DNA from: RGIG1681 sp045650505
GTDB lineage: Bacteria; Bacillota; Clostridia; Christensenellales; UBA1242
Length of the DNA stretch: 64,000 nt
Direction: 5' to 3'
Assembly (NCBI GenBank): GCA_045650505.1
Contig: JAZRRE010000003.1
Coordinates: 1-64,000 of the forward strand
The notes below the pieces were generated by a model. The model worked only from the letters and a program-made list of their open reading frames with translations. It did not search any database and was not told the DNA's origin. Below are positions 33,477-41,039 of this stretch, piece by piece; positions within the stretch are counted from its first letter, which is position 1; the number at the start of each line of letters is the position of its first letter. The translations under genes were made by a program, and so were the position numbers.

Positions 33477-33493
33477 CCCGCCACCTCCACCAA
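33477..33493 (+). repeat. 17-bp direct repeat, copy 2 (attachment scar)
   Basis: Exact copy of the last 16 nt of tmRNA plus one base, 137 bp downstream of copy 1. Flanking bases differ on both sides. No integrase gene is present in the window, and I found no third copy by eye to mark the far end of the island. The 33389-33476 segment between copies encodes nothing recognisable; the ends GGTGGC/GCCACC could pair but no tRNA fold is seen. Confidence 0.75.
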
Positions 33494-33499
33494 TATTTC

Positions 33500-33533
33500 A
33501 AATCGAACCTAATACATTGGGTTCGATTTTTAT
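33500..33533 (+). terminator. Second terminator after the duplicated tmRNA end
   Basis: AAATCGAACC (33500-33509) and GGTTCGATTTTTA (33520 on). Confidence 0.88.
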
Positions 33534-33616
33534 TTGTGGCGCACTTTCTTGAATTGGCAAATTTTGGGTGTTAAAATTTTTATATAATTGCTAAATTCAA
33601 GGAGAAATGCTAAAAT

Positions 33617-34186
33617 ATGAGTATATTTGATGATATAAAAGAATCAGTAGAAAATTTTTTCAAAGAAAAAACAACTAAATATAACAAATCTTCAAAATGG
33701 AAAGAATATAAACTTGGAGCAACTTTAACACATTGTGCAACTTGTTATGATAGAAATAATAAAATTTACGAAGCATATTATAATGAACCAAAACTTCCAG
33801 AACACGATAATTGCAAATGTTATCTTGAGTGGCTCAAAAGTTTGGGTGTTGGAAAAGCAACGGAACTTGGAATAAATGGTGCAGATTTTTATCTAAAATA
33901 TTATGGGCGTTTGCCAGAGTATTATATAACAAAACAAGAAGCAAAAAGTTTAGGTTGGAAGTCTTATAAGGGAAATTTTGACAAAGTTGCACCTGGAAAA
34001 ATGATGGGTGGAAATATATATAAAAATAAATTGGGTATATTGCCAAACAAAGAAGGTCGAGTTTGGTATGAGTGTGATATTGATTATCAAGGTGGATACA
34101 GAAACAATGCAAGGCTTGTTTATTCAAATGATGGTTTGATATTTAAAACAGATAGTCATTATACAAATTTTATAGCGATTGAATAA
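33617..34186 (+). CDS. Barnase-type ribonuclease toxin with MuF-like Cys/His N-terminal motif
   Basis: 189 residues. The C-terminal part, from about residue 88, aligns along its whole length with Bacillus barnase: ADFYLKYYGRLPEYYITKQEA, LGW, VAPGK, GGNIY, LP.K.GR.W. All catalytic positions are kept: K106 (barnase K27), E152 (E73), R162 (R83), R166 (R87), H181 (H102). The N-terminal 85 residues carry C40-x2-C43 and H63-x2-C66-x-C68 (LPEHDNCKC), like the end of phage MuF/head-morphogenesis domains, which carry toxins in MuF polymorphic systems. There is no Sec signal peptide. GGAG lies 12 nt before ATG. Three barstar genes follow immediately. Confidence 0.93.
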   Translation: MSIFDDIKESVENFFKEKTTKYNKSSKWKEYKLGATLTHCATCYDRNNKIYEAYYNEPKLPEHDNCKCYLEWLKSLGVGKATELGINGADFYLKYYGRLPEYYITKQEAKSLGWKSYKGNFDKVAPGKMMGGNIYKNKLGILPNKEGRVWYECDIDYQGGYRNNARLVYSNDGLIFKTDSHYTNFIAIE

Positions 34187-34196
34187 GGAGAAAACT

Positions 34197-34475
34197 ATGG
34201 TAAAGTATGAATTTAATAGAAATGAATTTGAATGGGCAGAAGAGTTTTATGACATTATTCAAAAGAAAATGAATTTGCCAGATTGGTTTGGAAAAAATCC
34301 AGATGCATTGTGGGATATGCTTACAGGTCACATTGAAACGCCTTGTGAAATTACACTAGTGGGTTTTAGTAGAGAAGAAAATGAATATAATAAAAAGGTT
34401 TTGGGTTATATATTTGACATTTTACGAGATGCACAAGAAGAGTTCCCAGACGAGTTTAAAATTATAATAAAATAG
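34197..34475 (+). CDS. Barstar-family immunity protein, copy 1
   Basis: 92 residues starting MVKYEFNRNEF, AAGGAGA upstream; the frame extends further upstream but lacks a ribosome binding site there. LPDWFGKNPDALWDMLTGHI aligns with barstar helix 2, keeping both Asp residues (D35 and D39 in barstar) that hold the barnase active site. The position of barstar E76 is Asp (LRDA). Starts 10 nt after the toxin stop, as expected for a cognate inhibitor. Confidence 0.93.
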   Translation: MVKYEFNRNEFEWAEEFYDIIQKKMNLPDWFGKNPDALWDMLTGHIETPCEITLVGFSREENEYNKKVLGYIFDILRDAQEEFPDEFKIIIK

Positions 34476-34483
34476 GTGTTGCT

Positions 34484-34765
34484 ATGGTAAAGTATGAATT
34501 TAATAGAAATGAATTTGAATGGGCAGAAGAGTTTTATGATGTTATTCAAAAGAAAATGAATTTGCCAGATTGGTTTGGAAAAAATGCTGATGCTTTGTGG
34601 GATATGCTTACAGGTCACATAGAAACACCTTGTGAAATTATACTTATTGGTTTTAATAAAGAAGAAACAAATAAATATAATAAATTAATAATTGATAGAA
34701 TACTTTTTTGTTTTGAAGAAGCAGAAAAAGAATATCCAGACGAATTTAAAATAATTAAAAAGTAG
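34484..34765 (+). CDS. Barstar-family immunity protein, copy 2
   Basis: 93 residues, nearly identical to copy 1 over the first 47 residues and diverged in the C-terminal third. FGKNADALWDML keeps both key Asp residues, and the E76 position is Glu (FEEA). It is 8 nt after copy 1, with a weak ribosome binding site (TAGGTG). Confidence 0.92.
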   Translation: MVKYEFNRNEFEWAEEFYDVIQKKMNLPDWFGKNADALWDMLTGHIETPCEIILIGFNKEETNKYNKLIIDRILFCFEEAEKEYPDEFKIIKK

Positions 34766-34771
34766 GTTTTT

Positions 34772-35050
34772 ATGGTTAAATATGAATTTAATAGAAATGA
34801 ATTTGAATGGGCAGAAGAGTTTTATGACATTATTCAAAAGAAAATGAATTTGCCAGATTGGTTTGGAAAAAATCCACCTGCATTATGGGATATGCTTACA
34901 GGTTACATAGAAACACCTTGTGAAATTACACTTATTGGATTTAACAAGGAAGAAAATGATTACAATAAAAAAGTTTTAGGGTATATACTTGAGAGATTTG
35001 AAGATGCAGAAAAAGAATTTCCTGATGAATTTAAAATAATTAAAAAGTAA
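34772..35050 (+). CDS. Barstar-family immunity protein, copy 3, with Asp35 position replaced by Pro
   Basis: 92 residues. The loop reads FGKNPPALWDML: the position of barstar D35, which contacts the barnase active site, is Pro, while the D39 equivalent is kept. Otherwise it is very like copies 1 and 2. It is 6 nt after copy 2. It may be directed at another barnase variant or be losing function. A terminator follows. Confidence 0.9.
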   Translation: MVKYEFNRNEFEWAEEFYDIIQKKMNLPDWFGKNPPALWDMLTGYIETPCEITLIGFNKEENDYNKKVLGYILERFEDAEKEFPDEFKIIKK

Positions 35051-35088
35051 AAGTTCAATTTAATTATGATGTTCTTCACCAATAATTA

Positions 35089-35115
35089 AGGCAAGTTTTG
35101 GCTTGTCTTTTTTTG
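35089..35115 (+). terminator. Intrinsic terminator of the toxin-immunity operon
   Basis: GGCAAG, TTTTGG loop, CTTGTC with one G-U pair, then a T run. Confidence 0.7.
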
Positions 35116-35136
35116 TTTCGAAAAATTTATATTTAA

Positions 35137-35170
35137 TGTCCGTTTTTTTGGACAATATGTTTGGTATGAT
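35137..35170 (+). promoter_or_regulatory. Operator-promoter module, site A
   Basis: TGTCC (35137-35141), 8 nt, GGACA (35150-35154), then TATGAT (-10) at 35165-35170. The left GTCC to -10 distance is 27 nt, the same as at three other places in this island. No separate -35 is seen; the region where it would lie is the T-rich spacer of the inverted repeat. Confidence 0.7.
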
Positions 35171-35203
35171 GTGGATAATAACAAAAAGCCAAAGGAGAAA
35201 ACT

Positions 35204-36487
35204 ATGAAAGAGTTTGATAGAGTTATTGGATATGAATCAATTAAAAAAGAATTAAAAAGAATTTGTGATATTTTGGTGAATCCTGAAAAATATGACAAAT
35301 TTGGGGTTAAAGCCTCACAGGGCTTGCTTTTGTTTGGTGACCCAGGTGTGGGCAAAAGTTTAATGGCGGAATGCTTCATTAATGCCACAAAAAGAAAGTG
35401 TTTTGTTTGCAGAAAAACCAAGCCAAACGGTGAATTTGTGAATGAAATCACAAAAACATTTGAAGATGCCAAAGCAAATGCGCCATCAATTGTATTTCTT
35501 GATGATATGGATAAGTTTGCAAATGAAGATGAAAGAAGACCTGACACCGAAGAATATGTGACCATTCAATCTTGCATTGATGGAATTAAAGGCAGTGATG
35601 TGTTTGTTGTTGCGACCGCAAATGATATTTACAAACTTCCTTATTCACTTCGAAGGACAGGCAGGTTCTCAAAAAGAATTGAAGTAAGAGCACCTGAAGG
35701 CAAAGATGCAGAAAACATTATTAAGTTTTATTTAAGCCAAAAAGACAAAGTCGGTGATATCAACTTAACCGAAATTTCAAGACTTCTCACAACAAAAACC
35801 TGTGCCGATTTAGAAATTATTGTAAATGAAGTAGGGGTTTATGCTGCAGCAGAAGGCAAAGAAAAAATTGAGCATAATGATATGGTTAGGGCATGTTTAA
35901 GAGTGTTATATGATGCACCTGAAGCAGAAGAATCTGTGTTTTCAAACAGCAGTGAGAAAAACAAGATGACTGCTTATCACGAAGCAGGGCATATTGTTGT
36001 TGCAGAAATTTTAGAGCCCGAAAGTGTAACCCTTGCATCTATTGCAAATTACACAGGTGATGCTGCAGGAATCACCTCAACTTATCAAACAAATGATTAT
36101 TATCATTCAATCAAATATATGAAAAACAGAGTGAAAGTTGTGCTTGGTGGAAAGGCTGCAACTGAAATTGTGTTTGGTGAAATTGATGTTGGTGCAACAA
36201 ATGATTTAAACAGAGCATTTAAAATTGCATCAAGATTTGATGATGACTATTGTGGAATAGGTTTCGATTCAAATATTCGATACAACCATGATACATCAGA
36301 TATGCAGAGAGAAAGACATAATCAAAAACTTGCAGTTGAACTTGAAAAATCTTATTTAGAAGTGAAAGAAATTATTGTTAAAAATCGTGAGTTTTTAGAA
36401 AAATTGGCTAACAAACTTTTAGAAAAAACAACAATTATGATGAGTGATATTCAAGAAATTAAAAAGACTTGCAACATTTCAAGGTAG
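35204..36487 (+). CDS. Soluble FtsH-like AAA+ ATPase-M41 metalloprotease
   Basis: 427 residues from ATG 35204 (AAGGAG upstream). AAA+ module: Walker A GDPGVGKS (45-52), Walker B IVFLDDMD (96-103, Asp in place of the usual Glu), arginine-finger region SLRRTGRFSKR (148-158). The M41 protease domain has HEAGH at 259-263 and the third zinc ligand in DVGATNDL (D334). The two N-terminal membrane segments of FtsH are absent, and the pore loop differs (FVC rather than FVG). It is shorter than FtsH (about 600). First gene of a unit with the phosphatase at 36495 (7-nt gap). Target unknown. Confidence 0.9.
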   Translation: MKEFDRVIGYESIKKELKRICDILVNPEKYDKFGVKASQGLLLFGDPGVGKSLMAECFINATKRKCFVCRKTKPNGEFVNEITKTFEDAKANAPSIVFLDDMDKFANEDERRPDTEEYVTIQSCIDGIKGSDVFVVATANDIYKLPYSLRRTGRFSKRIEVRAPEGKDAENIIKFYLSQKDKVGDINLTEISRLLTTKTCADLEIIVNEVGVYAAAEGKEKIEHNDMVRACLRVLYDAPEAEESVFSNSSEKNKMTAYHEAGHIVVAEILEPESVTLASIANYTGDAAGITSTYQTNDYYHSIKYMKNRVKVVLGGKAATEIVFGEIDVGATNDLNRAFKIASRFDDDYCGIGFDSNIRYNHDTSDMQRERHNQKLAVELEKSYLEVKEIIVKNREFLEKLANKLLEKTTIMMSDIQEIKKTCNISR

Positions 36488-36494
36488 GTGATTT

Positions 36495-37187
36495 ATGAGA
36501 TATGTGGTTTCAGACATTCATGGCAATTATGATTTGCTTGTAAAATTATTAAATAAAATTAAATTTTCAAAAGAAGACACATTGTTTGTTTTGGGTGATG
36601 TGATTGACAAGGGCAAAGATGTTCAAAAATTGTTAAATTTGCTTTTTGGTGAACTTCGTGATAACTCTTTTGTTCTTGCTGGAAATCATGAGTATGAGTT
36701 TGTGAAAATGGTTACCAACTTAATAACTCAAAATGCAAGTGACAAGAAAATTTTAGAGGAAAGCAAAAAGTTTTTGGGTGTTAAAAACTTAACACTTCAA
36801 GATGTTGATGACATTATGAATTTGCCTTATTTTCACGAAGAAGATGATTTTATTTTGGTTCATGCTGGTGTTCCATTCGATATGCGCGGAAATCAAATTC
36901 CTTTAGAACAAGCGGCTCTTGAAGATTTGGTTTATGATAGAAGATTTAAAAGAGAATGTTTTTTGCCTGAAAATTGTAAGTGTGTAATTTTTGGGCACAC
37001 GCCAACATTTTATATTGAAGGGCATAGTGGCAAGATTATAAAATATCAAAAACCTAAAACAGTGGGAAACAAGCCAAAAGATTATTACAAAATCCATATT
37101 GACACCGGCAATTATTTAACCGGAATTTTGGGCTGTTTGTGTCTTGATGATATGACAGAATATTATGTTAGTGAAATTGTTGAATAA
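36495..37187 (+). CDS. PPP-type metallophosphoesterase (serine/threonine phosphatase or ApaH-like)
   Basis: 230 residues with every PPP motif: SDIHGN (6-11), GDVIDKG (34-40), GNHE (63-66), LVHAGVP (near 120), and FGHTP (near 165). It should bind two metals and hydrolyse a phosphoester; the substrate may be a phosphoprotein, a dinucleoside polyphosphate or an RNA 5' end. It is co-transcribed with the FtsH-like gene, 7 nt downstream, under site A. Confidence 0.9.
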   Translation: MRYVVSDIHGNYDLLVKLLNKIKFSKEDTLFVLGDVIDKGKDVQKLLNLLFGELRDNSFVLAGNHEYEFVKMVTNLITQNASDKKILEESKKFLGVKNLTLQDVDDIMNLPYFHEEDDFILVHAGVPFDMRGNQIPLEQAALEDLVYDRRFKRECFLPENCKCVIFGHTPTFYIEGHSGKIIKYQKPKTVGNKPKDYYKIHIDTGNYLTGILGCLCLDDMTEYYVSEIVE

Positions 37188-37191
37188 ATAG

Positions 37192-37230
37192 AAATGTGTC
37201 CAAAATAATGGACACATTTTGTTTTAAAAT
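37192..37230 (+). promoter_or_regulatory. Operator-promoter module, site D (strongest inverted repeat)
   Basis: A perfect 10-bp inverted repeat, AAATGTGTCC (37192-37201) and GGACACATTT (37210-37219) with an 8-nt spacer, then TAAAAT at 37225-37230. Left GTCC to -10 is 27 nt. An alternative -10 (TATTAT) lies at 37233. It precedes the WYL regulator gene. Confidence 0.8.
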
Positions 37231-37275
37231 GATATTATGGAAATGATAAAAATTAGAAAATTAAAAAGGTTGAAA

Positions 37276-38268
37276 ATGGCTTACACAAACAATAAAAAAT
37301 TATCCATAATTTATATTTTAGAAATTTTGAAAGAATATTCAGATGAAAAACACCCGCTCACACAAAATGAAATCTTGAAAAAACTTTATGATGTTTATGG
37401 AATGGAATGTGAAAGAAAATCTGTTGGTGCAAACATTGAAAATTTGATTGAAGCGGGCTATGACATCGTTAAATGTGAGGGTGGTGGCTGCTATCTTGGT
37501 GCACGCGATTTTGAGCAGAGTGAAATTTCGTTTTTGGTTGATGCAGTTTTTTCAAGCAAATCAATAGACAGCAAAAAATCGCGAGATTTGGCAAAGAAAA
37601 TTTCGGCATTTTCAAGCAAATATGATAGAAAGAAATATAATTATATTTACAAAAGTGATGAAATTTCAAGAACAAACAACAAGCAGTTGTTTTACACCAT
37701 TGACATTTTGCACGAAGCAATAGAGCAGAAAAAACAGGTTGAATTTTCTTACGACAGACCTTATGTTTCTAAAGCAAATCAAGAGAAACAACAAAATAAA
37801 AGATATATTGTGAATCCTTATTTTTTGGTTAATAATCAGGGCAGATATTATCTTGTGTGCAATTATCATTATTTTGATGATATTGCAAACTATAAACTTG
37901 ACCAAATTAAAGATATCAAAATTTTAGAAAAAGATGCAAAACCAATTGAAAAGGTTAAAGGTTTTGAAAATGGACTTGATATTGCAAAGTATGCAAATGA
38001 AAATATTTATATGTTTTCAGCCGAAACTATTGATGCAGTTTTAAAACTTTCAGATGAGTATGCGGTTGGAATTTTAACCGATTGGTTTGGAACAAATGCA
38101 AGGGTTTATCAGCAAAATGGAGAGATTTTTGCTGATGTGAAAGCAAATGAAAAAGCCATAGTTTATTGGGCACTTCAATATGGTGAGCACTTTGAACTTT
38201 TGTCACCACAACAAACACGCGAAAAAATCAAACAAGCAATAGAAACTTTAAACAAAAAATACAATTAA
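37276..38268 (+). CDS. WYL-domain transcriptional regulator (CapW/BrxR-like)
   Basis: 330 residues. N-terminal winged helix (about 5-75: KLSIIYILEILKEYSDEKHPLTQNEI in parts), WYL domain (about 135-215: VEFSYDRP, RYIVNPYFLVNNQGRYYLVC) and C-terminal WCX-like domain (about 250-325). Start: ATG 37276 has AAAAAGG 6 nt upstream; an in-frame ATG at 37237 would give 13 more residues and would coincide with the predicted transcript start (leaderless). Regulators of this build often control phage-defence genes and their own promoter. The palindrome at 37192 fits autoregulation. Two nuclease genes follow. Confidence 0.9.
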   Translation: MAYTNNKKLSIIYILEILKEYSDEKHPLTQNEILKKLYDVYGMECERKSVGANIENLIEAGYDIVKCEGGGCYLGARDFEQSEISFLVDAVFSSKSIDSKKSRDLAKKISAFSSKYDRKKYNYIYKSDEISRTNNKQLFYTIDILHEAIEQKKQVEFSYDRPYVSKANQEKQQNKRYIVNPYFLVNNQGRYYLVCNYHYFDDIANYKLDQIKDIKILEKDAKPIEKVKGFENGLDIAKYANENIYMFSAETIDAVLKLSDEYAVGILTDWFGTNARVYQQNGEIFADVKANEKAIVYWALQYGEHFELLSPQQTREKIKQAIETLNKKYN

Positions 38269-38285
38269 ACACAGGAGAAAAATAG

Positions 38286-38972
38286 ATGTTTCAACAAAAA
38301 AGTATAAAAGATATTGTGGATGAAATTTATCAAGATATTGTTAATGGTAAAATTATTTTTGCAAATGAAAATCAATTTCAGTTTGAATTGGCGTGGAGAA
38401 TTAAAAATGAGTATAAAAATTATGATGTAATTTTTGAGGCTGTCTATTTAGACAACACAGGAAAGAAATGTTACACTGATTTAGTTGTGTTAGATAAAAA
38501 CAATAAAAAATACACTCCAATTGAACTTAAATATAAAACAAAGAGTAGATATAAAAATGATTTATTATTAAAAAATCAAGATGCACAAGGGCTTGCAGCA
38601 TATGATTATTTAATGGATTTAATGAGAATAGAATTTTTACAACAAAATCCACAGCAACAATTAAAATTTTATGAGTATTATGATAATAATCAAAGTTATT
38701 CATTTGATACAGGCTATGCAATAATGTTCACAAACGATAAATCTTATTATAACGGAGATTGGATAAATAATCAGGCTAGAGATTTCTCAATAAAAGAGGG
38801 TTTAAACAAAACAGGAACTCTTAATTGGAATTTAAAAATCAATAAAGTTAATAATTTTGGAAAAAACAGACAAAATTCAATTATTTTAAAAAACAACTAT
38901 TTGTGTGAATGGGCACCAAAAATTGCGATAAATAACAATAATTATTTTCGCTATTTAATACTAGAAGTTTAG
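38286..38972 (+). CDS. PD-(D/E)XK nuclease-like protein
   Basis: 228 residues. The core reads YTDLVVLDKNNKKYTPIELKYK with D65 and E80-x-K82, the PD-(D/E)XK arrangement, plus an upstream Glu (FELAWRIK, E34). The rest is Asn-rich with a GYAIMFTND segment. No membrane segment. It lies 17 nt after the WYL gene (CAGGAGA binding site) and 10 nt before the GIY-YIG gene, so the three form one operon. Whether it cleaves DNA or RNA is unknown. Confidence 0.75.
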   Translation: MFQQKSIKDIVDEIYQDIVNGKIIFANENQFQFELAWRIKNEYKNYDVIFEAVYLDNTGKKCYTDLVVLDKNNKKYTPIELKYKTKSRYKNDLLLKNQDAQGLAAYDYLMDLMRIEFLQQNPQQQLKFYEYYDNNQSYSFDTGYAIMFTNDKSYYNGDWINNQARDFSIKEGLNKTGTLNWNLKINKVNNFGKNRQNSIILKNNYLCEWAPKIAINNNNYFRYLILEV

Positions 38973-38982
38973 GAGAACATTT

Positions 38983-39858
38983 ATGGAAGAAAATAAAATT
39001 ATGTTAAATGATATATTAAACTTTACAGAAGAAGAAATTAAAAATGCAAAAATAACATTAAATATGACTGCTGGACATGATGGTAAAAGTTTTTTAGATT
39101 ACTGGCTTGAAACAAATGATTTAAAAAATGCACAAAAACATTGTTATTGGTCACATGGAGGAGAAAAGGAAGAAAATAATAGAAATTTTACAAGAGAAGG
39201 ACAGATAAATGTTGGATTTGTAAGAATGAATGAAAATGATAAGTGGTTATTAGTTACAATAGGTAAGATTACAAAAATACCACAAAAACCGGACCATTGT
39301 GAATTTGAAGAATATAAAGAAAAATATATTGGGTTATATGGTAGGTTAATTATTAGGTGTAAAAAAGGTAATACATTTGCTAGATATTGTTTTAATTTAA
39401 GCACATTTTTAGATAATTGCGAAGTGCTAGAAATATTACCTAAAAGATATGAAGGGGAAGAATTTAAAGGATTTGACCAAATATCATTAAAATATGATGA
39501 GTTAAAAGATATGTTAGCGGAAAAATCAAGAAAGACTTGGAAAGAAGCATTAAGTCAAATTAAAGGTGTATATTGTTTAACTGATAAAAAAACAGGGAAA
39601 TTATATATTGGTTCTGCAACAGGTGAAAATGGTTTTTCTCAAAGATGGAATGATTATTTAAAAACAAAAACTGGTGGAAATGTTGAGTTAATAAAATTAT
39701 ATGAAAAAGAAGGTGAGCAATATTTTATTGATAATTTCCAATATACGGTATTAGAATGGTTTGGTTTAAATTATGATAATAAAAAAATTCTTGAAAGAGA
39801 AAATTATTGGAAAAATGCTTTTTCAACTCGTGAAGGAAATGGATACAATAAAAACTAA
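38983..39858 (+). CDS. GIY-YIG nuclease-domain protein
   Basis: 291 residues. The C-terminal domain (about 192-290) has GVYCLT (195-200), KLYIGSAT (207-214) and R221 in QRWNDYL, the GIY-YIG nuclease signature; E272 or a near Glu in ERENYWKNAF would be the metal ligand. The N-terminal 190 residues are of unknown family. Last gene of the WYL operon, with a terminator after it. Possibly an effector nuclease of a defence system. Confidence 0.87.
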   Translation: MEENKIMLNDILNFTEEEIKNAKITLNMTAGHDGKSFLDYWLETNDLKNAQKHCYWSHGGEKEENNRNFTREGQINVGFVRMNENDKWLLVTIGKITKIPQKPDHCEFEEYKEKYIGLYGRLIIRCKKGNTFARYCFNLSTFLDNCEVLEILPKRYEGEEFKGFDQISLKYDELKDMLAEKSRKTWKEALSQIKGVYCLTDKKTGKLYIGSATGENGFSQRWNDYLKTKTGGNVELIKLYEKEGEQYFIDNFQYTVLEWFGLNYDNKKILERENYWKNAFSTREGNGYNKN

Positions 39859-39888
39859 AAAAGAAATCTTTTGATTTCTTTTTTTTTG
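39856..39888 (+). terminator. Intrinsic terminator (duplicated module, copy 1)
   Basis: AAAAAAGAAATC, TTTT, GATTTCTTTTTTTTT. Almost the same sequence recurs at 40985. Confidence 0.9.
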
Positions 39889-39910
39889 CTGAAAAATTTA
39901 AAATCATTAT

Positions 39911-39943
39911 GTCCGTTTTTTGGGGCTTGGTTTTTGATATTAT
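39911..39943 (+). promoter_or_regulatory. Operator-promoter module, site B
   Basis: GTCC (39911-39914), 8-nt T-rich spacer, GGGC (39923-39926, one mismatch to GGAC), then TATTAT at 39938-39943; 27 nt from left half-site to -10. Confidence 0.6.
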
Positions 39944-39969
39944 AGGGTTAAGCAAAAGGAAGAATGATT

Positions 39970-40980
39970 ATGAGTAAAATTGAATCAAGAAAAATATTGG
40001 TTGTTAACGATGGTGGAAAAAAATTAGAAAAAAGCGATTTATTATTTTCAACTATTGTATCTATTTGGGAACAAGGCAGAGAAGAAATTGAAGATTTAAT
40101 AAATATTATAAATAAAAAAGGTCAAGGCTTTAATTTTGACAATGATTTCATTATGAGAACATGTCTTTATTTAATGTGTCCATCGTCTGAATTGAAAATT
40201 GAAAATTTGGGTTCAGAAAACATAAAAGCAATTAAAGATAATTGGGAAAATATTAAAAACAGCATTATTAAAGCAGTTGATTTACTTAATTGTTTTGGTT
40301 TTTGTTCAGGAAATTTGGTTTCTAAAAATGTTGCAATCCCGGTTATTTATTACATTCATAAGGACGGCAAATTAGATGAAGAGTCTATAAGTGAATTAAG
40401 AAAATATTTAATTATAGCACAAGTGAAACAGTTGTTTGGTGCTGCAGGCAATTCGGCTTTAGCAAAAATAAAAAAAGAATTAAACAACCACAAACTCAAA
40501 AAAGAAGGCTTTAAATTATCTTATTTTAATGAATTGAAATTTGTTGCACAAAGAGATTTTTCTGTTAACGAAGACTTGTTAGAAATAGTTTTAAATTATG
40601 ATAAGGGTAGCCCTTATGCGTTTATGATATTATCTTTGTTATATCCAGAAATTAAAATGAATGAAGTTCAATGGCATCAAGACCATATGCACCCATATGC
40701 GAAATTTAACACGAAAAATTTAAAGAGTTTGGGAATAAATGAAGGAAAAATTATTGAATGGCAAAAAATGAGAGATAAATTACCAAATTTGCAATTACTT
40801 GTAGGAAATGTAAATGAAAGTAAAAATGATATGGATTTGGAAGAATGGCTCAATAAAGGTAATATTGATAAATATTTGCCTAGAAAAATTTCTTATAAAC
40901 TTGTTGATTTTGAAAAATTTTATGAAAAAAGAAGAGAACTTTTAAAAGATGAATTAAAAAAGATATTTGATATTAAATAA
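39970..40980 (+). CDS. N-terminally truncated DUF262/HNH (GmrSD-like) protein
   Basis: 336 residues from ATG 39970 (AAAAGGA 9 nt upstream; ATG 39964 is only 3 nt from it). The start, VVNDGGKKLEKSDLLFSTIV and GFNFDNDFIMRTCLYL, resembles the second half of DUF262 domains (NSGGxxLSxSDL). The C-terminus has WHQDHMHPYAKF and LPNLQLLVGNVNESKND, typical of the DUF1524 HNH-type domain. Full-length relatives have about 200 more N-terminal residues with the DGQQR nucleotide-hydrolysis motif; that part is absent here, yet promoter and ribosome binding site are intact. It could be a degraded GmrSD-type restriction enzyme or a stand-alone nuclease. Confidence 0.75.
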   Translation: MSKIESRKILVVNDGGKKLEKSDLLFSTIVSIWEQGREEIEDLINIINKKGQGFNFDNDFIMRTCLYLMCPSSELKIENLGSENIKAIKDNWENIKNSIIKAVDLLNCFGFCSGNLVSKNVAIPVIYYIHKDGKLDEESISELRKYLIIAQVKQLFGAAGNSALAKIKKELNNHKLKKEGFKLSYFNELKFVAQRDFSVNEDLLEIVLNYDKGSPYAFMILSLLYPEIKMNEVQWHQDHMHPYAKFNTKNLKSLGINEGKIIEWQKMRDKLPNLQLLVGNVNESKNDMDLEEWLNKGNIDKYLPRKISYKLVDFEKFYEKRRELLKDELKKIFDIK

Positions 40981-40984
40981 AACT

Positions 40985-41015
40985 AAAAAAGAAATCTTTT
41001 GATTTCTTTTTTTTT
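40985..41015 (+). terminator. Intrinsic terminator (duplicated module, copy 2)
   Basis: AAAAAAGAAATC, TTTT, GATTTCTTTTTTTTT, as at 39856. Confidence 0.9.
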
Positions 41016-41039
41016 GAAAAAATTTGAAATTATTTTTCA

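Noticed and set aside
33389..33493. A tRNA or second tmRNA-like gene ending in CCACCTCCACCA
   Set aside because: Only the last 17 nt match tmRNA; no D-arm, anticodon arm or T-arm can be drawn. Treated as an attachment scar.
34197..35050. Barstar triplication as a possible assembly error
   Set aside because: The copies differ at many positions, especially in the C-terminal half, so they are distinct genes.
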